Shown in pieces: positions 58,983 to 64,000 of a stretch of 64,000 nucleotides of DNA; within the stretch, counting starts at the first letter, position 1, and the number at the start of each line of letters is the position of its first letter. A program made the position numbers and the translations under genes. Below the pieces are notes generated by a model. That model saw nothing but the letters and a program-made list of their open reading frames with translations, ran no database searches and was not told the origin of the DNA. Source of the DNA: Paenibacillus sp. FSL H8-0332 (GTDB lineage: Bacteria; Bacillota; Bacilli; Paenibacillales; Paenibacillaceae); NCBI RefSeq assembly GCF_037963835.1, contig NZ_CP150145.1, forward strand, positions 682,001 to 746,000, written 5' to 3'.

Positions 58983-60902
58983 ATGTCTTTGATGGTCAAA
59001 AGTTTACATACAGCGTTAGTGTTTTTTCTGCTCAGCATTACCTGCGGGAGCCTTCTGGTGTCAGCGCAAAGCGCCTCCCCCGCTGGTGAGATCAGACATT
59101 GGCAGATGAAGTGGCAGGAGGGACCGGCGGATGGCGGACTCCGGGCTCCGGTAACGGAAGAGCAGGGGTGGATCGATGTGGAGGCGAAGGCCGAGATGCC
59201 GCAGAAGCCTCCCGGGGTATCGTCCGCCTGGACCAAGATTACTTTGCCTTCCTATCATTACGTGTCTCCTTCCGTCTATATTCAGACGATCTATGCGCTG
59301 CATGTGAAGGTGTACGTGGAGGACCGGCTGGTTTTTGAAGGGGACAGAGGCTTCATTATGGATAACTATTCCCTGCTTGTGCCTCTGGATATCCGGGATA
59401 ATGGCAAGACGCTCTATATCTGGACGCAGACGCTCCAGGACCGGATCGGAATCAAAGAGCAGGTGATACTCGGGGAGCACAGTATTCTGATCAAGGATTA
59501 TATCAAAAACGGACTCATAGATGTGATTCTGGGCGGCGCTTTTATCTTTGTGGCGGCGGTTCTGTTTGTGTGCGCATTTTTCCTGAACAAGGAGTATTTC
59601 CCGGTGGCGGCCTCGCTGTCCATTGTCATCGCCTCTACCGGTGTGCTGTCTGTAACCTACTCGCCCTTCATGTATACCTTCTACAGCTATTTGGGCGGGC
59701 TCAGTGTGTTTTTGTTCGATGTGGCGCTGTTGTCCCTGTTACCCGCACTGACCTTTCTGTTCGAGAAAATATTCGGCGGGGGCAAATACGGCATCATCCG
59801 CAGATTTCGTAAATTCCAGATGTTTTATTCCTTATTCTGCTGTGTACTCCTCATTATAAATGCACTCTCCGGGGGGCGGTATGTGGAATTCTACTATTTC
59901 ATCTCGACCAAGATTGTCGGCATTATTATGATTCTTCAATTCATTCTGCTGATCGGCTGCGTCATCGTGTTCTCCCTGAAGCGCAACAAGGATGCGATCA
60001 TCTTCGCATGCGGCTTCGGTACGGCTGCCCTTACCGGGATCTTGGAGCTGCTGTGGTATTATTTCAAACGCGGAAATTATGATCTCTTCTATTGGAAGTG
60101 GGCGCTGGTCGTGTTCATTCTCTCGCTGATTGTAATTCTGGGGCGGCGGCTCGCGCAGAATCATCAGCAGGTAGTGAAGTATTCGCAGGAGCTGGAGCTG
60201 TTCAACAACGAATTGCAGCGGTCGGAGAAAATGGAGATCATCAGCGAGCTGGCAGCATCGGTAGCCCATGAGGTGCGCAACCCGCTCCAGGTGACCCGGG
60301 GGTTCCTCCAGCTGCTCAGCGAGAAGTCGAGCGGGGACGAAGAGAGATATCTGTCCATGGCGCTCAGTGAGCTGGACCGGGCGGCGAGCATCATCACCGA
60401 TTTCCTGACCTTTGCCAAGCCGGAATTTGAACAGGTCTCCCTGCTCCATGTGAATGAAGAATTCATGCATATCCAGAGCATTCTGTTGCCTCTATGCCAT
60501 CTGAACGGAGGCAAAATGATTCTGGAGGTGGAAGACGGTCTGTGGGTCAAAGGGAATTCCTCGAAGTTCAAGCAGGCGATGATTAATATCATCAAGAACA
60601 GCATTGAATCCCTGGGCGAGGAAGGCACGATTCATCTGCTGGCCTATAGCCGGGGGGATAAGGTACATATTCATATTAAGGATAACGGGGCAGGCATGGA
60701 ACCGGCTGTGCTTAGCCGTCTGGGTGAGCCGTATTTCTCCTCCAACAAGACGAAGGGCACGGGGCTCGGGCTAATGGTCACGTTCCGTATTATTGAAGCG
60801 ATGGAGGGCGAAATCCGTTTTATGAGCAAAAAAGGAGCTGGAACCGAGTCCATCACCCTTCTGCCGCGTGCAGAAGGACTGGACGATTCCAACTCCCGAT
60901 AA
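58983..60902 (+). CDS. 7TM sensor histidine kinase 2 (paralogue)
   Basis: This 639-residue protein has the same plan as the preceding gene: signal anchor, ~140-residue extracytoplasmic beta domain, seven helices, then His429 in SVAHEVRNPLQVTRGFLQLLSE, NIIKNSIESLGEEGT, DNGAGM and GTGLGLMV. The kinase halves are much more alike than the sensor halves, suggesting duplication followed by sensor divergence. Its stop lies 18 bases from the stop of the convergent leader-peptide gene. It could sense the peptide made next door; this is inference. Confidence 0.9.
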   Translation: MSLMVKSLHTALVFFLLSITCGSLLVSAQSASPAGEIRHWQMKWQEGPADGGLRAPVTEEQGWIDVEAKAEMPQKPPGVSSAWTKITLPSYHYVSPSVYIQTIYALHVKVYVEDRLVFEGDRGFIMDNYSLLVPLDIRDNGKTLYIWTQTLQDRIGIKEQVILGEHSILIKDYIKNGLIDVILGGAFIFVAAVLFVCAFFLNKEYFPVAASLSIVIASTGVLSVTYSPFMYTFYSYLGGLSVFLFDVALLSLLPALTFLFEKIFGGGKYGIIRRFRKFQMFYSLFCCVLLIINALSGGRYVEFYYFISTKIVGIIMILQFILLIGCVIVFSLKRNKDAIIFACGFGTAALTGILELLWYYFKRGNYDLFYWKWALVVFILSLIVILGRRLAQNHQQVVKYSQELELFNNELQRSEKMEIISELAASVAHEVRNPLQVTRGFLQLLSEKSSGDEERYLSMALSELDRAASIITDFLTFAKPEFEQVSLLHVNEEFMHIQSILLPLCHLNGGKMILEVEDGLWVKGNSSKFKQAMINIIKNSIESLGEEGTIHLLAYSRGDKVHIHIKDNGAGMEPAVLSRLGEPYFSSNKTKGTGLGLMVTFRIIEAMEGEIRFMSKKGAGTESITLLPRAEGLDDSNSR

Positions 60903-60920
60903 TAGTATGACTTGAGTATG

Positions 60921-61160
60921 CTACCAGGTTCCCATTGGGGTGATACGTGTCTTCATTACATCCGAAGACGGGCTTGGGGGAATGACCAGGTAGAATTCAT
61001 TCGAGCCTTCCTCCACGGTCTTCAGTGTAATGTTGTCAGGAAGGTTGATGCCCAGCGCTTCCTGGAGCGCTGCCTTCGGATCTTCAAGCAGTCTTTGTTT
61101 GAAAGCCGGATCTTCCCACGCCTTCTGAATCACCTGATTCTTAAGAACTCCTACTGACAA
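60921..61160 (-). CDS. NHLP-type (nitrile hydratase-like leader) peptide precursor with C-terminal Trp
   Basis: A TTG at 61160 follows AAAGGGTG at the right distance; an upstream in-frame GTG at 61169 would add three residues. The 79-residue product has the NHLP leader pattern: VIQKAWEDPAFKQRLLEDPK, AALQEALGINLPDNITLKTV and EFYLVIPPSP, followed by a short tail SSDVMKTRITPMGTW ending in Trp. The leader is typical of ribosomally made, modified peptides. There is no Cys, so lanthionine chemistry is unlikely. The upstream gene encodes an isoprenoid-synthase-fold enzyme, so prenylation of the final Trp is the natural guess. Confidence 0.8.
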   Translation of the reverse strand: MSVGVLKNQVIQKAWEDPAFKQRLLEDPKAALQEALGINLPDNITLKTVEEGSNEFYLVIPPSPSSDVMKTRITPMGTW

Positions 61161-61243
61161 TACAATCACCCTTTCAAAATGGTTATAATTGCCTTTTTAG
61201 TATAGCATAGGCCATTCTATAATTCTATTGCTTTATGTATAAA

Positions 61244-62185
61244 TTATGAGAGATTTGCGTGCGTAGATAGCCAGTAATCGAGCCCTCCGCCTAGCAGTAA
61301 TTGCTTCTGCGCTTCGATGGCTGCGGCGATCTGCTGGAGGTTCTGCACCAGCACCAGATGGAAGGATACCAGCAGGGGCAGCTGTAAGGTGGCTTCCTCC
61401 AGCATAAGGTGGTTGGCCTGGGCCGTTGCCGCATATCCCGCAAGCCCGCCTGCTACATATATGAAGTTCTTCACTGCTGCTTCAGTGAGCCGTTCTCCAG
61501 CGGCAATTCCGGCACAGGAGCGTGCCAGTGACAGCAGGCAGTTGTAGCTGCCGTCCTCCAGATCCTGTTGCCAATCCTCGTAGTCGTCAAGCATCTGCAG
61601 GGTCAACAGTACAGTGTGAATCATCTCCTCGGCCTCGTAAGTGGAAGAAGTCTGGCCTGAGAGCAGCAGCGCAGCCGTACTGCAGAGCTTGAGCGGACTG
61701 GCCTTATGGGAGAGACGGGTGCGGTCATTCAGGAAATAATCGCTGCCGGCTTCACCGCTCACGCTGTCTGCCCACTCCCGGATATAGCGGCTGAAGCAGG
61801 ACCAGAACGGAGAGTCCGCCGGGAACAGTGGAAGGTAGGTAGCCAGAAACTCCACATAGAGCAGATTGGCAAGCGGGAGCGCCTGCGCAGCTGAGGCCTC
61901 CGGGCTGTCCATCAGATCATCCTGAAGGAAGAAGTAGAGCATGAGGAAGACGTTACCTGCGGACATCCTGCGGGCCAGTTCAGGACTGAGGCTACACGGA
62001 TCCTGGAGCCAGAAAGGCAGCAGGTAACAGATGTAATTCTTATGGCTGTCCGGGTTGAACACGTTGAACTGATCGAGATACGCCAGACCGCGGGCGTTAA
62101 GCGGCTCTGGAAACGCTGCGATTACCCTGCGGTTCTCCTCAAAGACCACACGGAGCTTGTCCTCATAAGCATGAAGCCAATCCAT
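61244..62185 (-). CDS. ComQ-like class I isoprenoid-synthase-fold enzyme
   Basis: The ATG at 62185 lies 7 bases after AGGAGA, giving 313 residues. The all-helical protein has the two Asp-rich metal motifs of trans-prenyl enzymes: DDLMD (about 89-93, in YFFLQDDLMDSP) and DDYED (about 200-204, in LTLQMLDDYEDWQQD). Size and gene position match ComQ, which prenylates the Trp of the ComX pheromone in Bacillus. It is followed 83 bases later by the leader-peptide gene ending in Trp. A stand-alone terpene synthase or prenyl diphosphate synthase is the alternative. Confidence 0.75.
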   Translation of the reverse strand: MDWLHAYEDKLRVVFEENRRVIAAFPEPLNARGLAYLDQFNVFNPDSHKNYICYLLPFWLQDPCSLSPELARRMSAGNVFLMLYFFLQDDLMDSPEASAAQALPLANLLYVEFLATYLPLFPADSPFWSCFSRYIREWADSVSGEAGSDYFLNDRTRLSHKASPLKLCSTAALLLSGQTSSTYEAEEMIHTVLLTLQMLDDYEDWQQDLEDGSYNCLLSLARSCAGIAAGERLTEAAVKNFIYVAGGLAGYAATAQANHLMLEEATLQLPLLVSFHLVLVQNLQQIAAAIEAQKQLLLGGGLDYWLSTHANLS

Positions 62186-62251
62186 AGGCTTGTCTCCTGT
62201 CAATTATGTATCGTCCTTCTAAAAATATACAAAAAGTGGTTATTTGATCAT

Positions 62252-62280
62252 ATTATAATCCTGCGCTGAGCCTATTACAA
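62252..62280 (-). promoter_or_regulatory. Promoter of the ComQ-like/peptide pair
   Basis: On the minus strand: TTGTAA, 17 bases, TATAAT, about 65 bases upstream of the enzyme start. The TATAAT is a perfect vegetative -10. Confidence 0.65.
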
Positions 62281-62324
62281 TCCAAAGTTTGTTGCTGAAG
62301 GTCACATTTTTAACGGGGAAAACC

Positions 62325-62393
62325 AAAAGAAACCGCCCTTTGGTGAAATGGAGTAACCACATAACCATTTCAATGGAGAGGTTTCTTTTGTAC
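62325..62393 (-). terminator. Long hairpin downstream of the GH20 gene
   Basis: AAAAGAAACC pairs with GGTTTCTTTT, and inside it GAAATGG pairs with CCATTTC. On the minus strand it is followed by GGTTTTCCCC. It probably ends the GH20 transcript. Confidence 0.6.
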
Positions 62394-62420
62394 GTTCCAT
62401 GGTGTCTTACCTAATGTAGT

Positions 62421-64000
62421 CTACCGAACTGCTGCCGCGCCTAGTTTCGCGGCAAGATCGGCGTATTCTCCGCGCAGGCGGACCAGCTTCGAGACGCTGC
62501 GCTCCAGGCCGCCCGGCCGGTTGCGGCGGGTCCATAGCTGGCGGTACTGGTGGAGCAGCAGATCCAGATCCTGCATCAGCGCCTGAACCTGCGGTGCTTC
62601 AAGCTGCGGATCTCCGCCAGCGAGCTGTTGTTTGAGCCGGGTCAATTGCACGGCATGTCTCACGAAATGGATTCCGTTGCTTAGTTCTTCTACGACCAGA
62701 CCGGCATCATTGCATTCCAGGGCAAGTTGTCCCAGCCTTACTTCAATGCCGCCGATGTACTGCTCCAACTGCTGAAGCTGCTCCCCGGAGAGCTTCGCGG
62801 CCAGCAGCGCATTATCCAGCTCGCTGCGCAGCAGCATGGACATCTCCGTATCATTCGGATGGCTGGTCCCTGATTCAAGCTTGTAGTAATTTCCCAGATC
62901 CAGAAGCAATTGTCCGATCAAGCCGGACCGGTCCTGGAAGATTGAATGATTCAGGTAAGGGGTTACATCCGTTTCCAGATTCCCCTCCACATTCCAGGCG
63001 AGTGCAGCACCGTATACGAATCCTGCGTAGCTGACCGGCAAATGCTGCCAGTGTCCGAAATCGCCCCAATCGGTAATCAGGTAACCGATTGCCCCGTTTC
63101 GTTTGCCGTGAACTGCAGCATTACGCAGATTGGCCAGCATATTATCGGTCCGTCCGGTAAGGGAGTTCCAGGAGCTGGTCCCGGGGCAGACATAGAACGG
63201 AATCTCTGCTTCACGGAATTTCAGGGTATCCGCTTCAAAGGGATGCGTGTCGCCGTAGCCCCATTCCATAGCGATAATGTCCTTCGGCAGCCGGGGAATC
63301 AGCTCCGGATGCTGGATAATGATATCGCCCCAGAACTGCATGGTTTTGCCGCGCTGCTTGACCAGGCCATGAATCTTTTGCAGGAAGGACAGATAGAGTT
63401 CTCCCTTTCCGGTTGCCTCAGCCAAGGCCTTGTTTTTCCCCAATCCCACTTCATAAGTCTCATCGCATCCGACATTGACTAGATTCGAGGTGAAGTACGG
63501 CAGGAGGTCATCGTACATGGTGTCCAGGAGCTTCAGCACTTCCGGATCTTCCGTATCGAAGGTTCCGGGATGCATGAACAGTCCGCCCGGATATAAATCG
63601 CTGTTGTACATATGCTCGGGGAGCATGAAGCCTTCGGGGGCTTCCGCCAGGTGATTGAACTCCGGCCGGGTCAGCCAGCCCTCCATATGGCCGAAGCTGT
63701 TCTGATTAGGCACAAGCTCGATATAGCGCTCGCGGCAGTACGCATCCAGCAGCAGAATTTCATCGCCGGTGATCGGACTTTCCAGCTCCCATACCTGGGG
63801 GAAGGACTCGTAAGCAAATGGAGCTCCTTCTATATATAGCTGCAACTGATTGAGCTTCAGATCGGCCATCAGATCGATGATCCGGTACAGCGTTTCCAGC
63901 TTGGGAATTTTGTTGCGGCTGATATCAAGCATCAGTCCTCTGGCCGCGAAATCCGGCTGATCGCGGATATGCAGATAAGGCAAAGTTCTGCCGAACTGCT
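62421..64000 (-). CDS. GH20-type beta-N-acetylhexosaminidase, 5' truncated by window
   Basis: At least 525 residues are visible; the frame is open to the window edge (FGRTLPYLHIRDQPDFAARG), so the start lies outside. It has the GH20 TIM-barrel features: RGLMLDISRNKIP, LNQLQLYIEG, NQNSFGHMEGW, and the catalytic Asp-Glu pair in VNVGCDETYEVGLG, followed by MQFWGDI. There is no signal peptide within view. It would remove terminal GlcNAc or GalNAc from glycans. The C-terminal ~170 residues are helical. Confidence 0.85.
   Translation of the reverse strand, partial: QFGRTLPYLHIRDQPDFAARGLMLDISRNKIPKLETLYRIIDLMADLKLNQLQLYIEGAPFAYESFPQVWELESPITGDEILLLDAYCRERYIELVPNQNSFGHMEGWLTRPEFNHLAEAPEGFMLPEHMYNSDLYPGGLFMHPGTFDTEDPEVLKLLDTMYDDLLPYFTSNLVNVGCDETYEVGLGKNKALAEATGKGELYLSFLQKIHGLVKQRGKTMQFWGDIIIQHPELIPRLPKDIIAMEWGYGDTHPFEADTLKFREAEIPFYVCPGTSSWNSLTGRTDNMLANLRNAAVHGKRNGAIGYLITDWGDFGHWQHLPVSYAGFVYGAALAWNVEGNLETDVTPYLNHSIFQDRSGLIGQLLLDLGNYYKLESGTSHPNDTEMSMLLRSELDNALLAAKLSGEQLQQLEQYIGGIEVRLGQLALECNDAGLVVEELSNGIHFVRHAVQLTRLKQQLAGGDPQLEAPQVQALMQDLDLLLHQYRQLWTRRNRPGGLERSVSKLVRLRGEYADLAAKLGAAAVR

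Noticed and set aside
62325..62393. Riboswitch or structured RNA in front of the ComQ-like gene
   Set aside because: The large hairpin lies upstream of the mapped promoter and just after the GH20 stop, so a terminator for that gene is the simpler reading.

Overview
The window reads as chromosomal DNA of a moderately GC-rich, spore-forming Gram-positive bacterium, most likely Paenibacillus or a close relative. Supporting signs are strong AGGAGG-type ribosome sites with many GTG/TTG starts, an S-layer (SLH) anchored protein, several secreted 'stalk' (copper amine oxidase N-terminal-like) proteins, a qoxABCD quinol oxidase, a TagO-type lipid-carrier transferase, sporulation-kinase-like sensors and intergenic arrays of short palindromic repeats. 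No rRNA, tRNA, CRISPR array or prophage was seen. The only mobile element is one IS3-family insertion sequence.

Layout. 1-1.9 kb: the end of a WecG/TagA-type glycosyltransferase, a dehydroquinate-synthase-like gene and a small coiled-coil protein. 2.0-21.7 kb: a large membrane-linked NTPase locus. It holds two extracytoplasmic vWA proteins, a giant tubulin/FtsZ-like protein with a companion, an FN3-like protein, a zinc-ribbon GTPase, a large GTPase-associated-type membrane protein, and three divergently transcribed membrane or zinc-ribbon proteins. An IS3 element and a 52-bp repeat array split the locus into two transcription units. 22.4-29.6 kb: a vitamin B12 locus, with a cobalamin riboswitch, an S-layer-anchored intrinsic-factor-like protein, a DUF4430 lipoprotein and a complete ECF transporter (T, fused A-A, S). 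29.7-32.6 kb: a chemoreceptor and a lipoprotein. 32.7-36.6 kb: qoxABCD (minus strand). 37-44.2 kb: a polysaccharide deacetylase, a TetR/MFS pair with clear operators, and a GntR/ABC operon. 44.4-55.9 kb: housekeeping and stress genes (Mug, TagO, HAD phosphatase, ring-cleaving dioxygenase, AAC(3)-like acetyltransferase, Mn-pyrophosphatase, pirin, cyclophilin, and a fluoride-type CLC under a fluoride riboswitch). 57-61 kb: two tandem 7TM sensor kinases without a response regulator. 60.9-62.2 kb: a minus-strand pair of a ComQ-like isoprenoid-synthase-fold enzyme and an NHLP-type leader peptide ending in Trp. 62.4-64 kb: a GH20-type hexosaminidase running off the window.

The two stretches most worth attention are the vWA/tubulin/GTPase locus and the ComQ-like/NHLP-peptide pair. 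The first looks like a signalling or conflict machine at the membrane. The second, lying next to two membrane sensor kinases, looks like a prenylated-tryptophan peptide signal carried on an unusual leader. Both functional readings are inference from domains and gene order.
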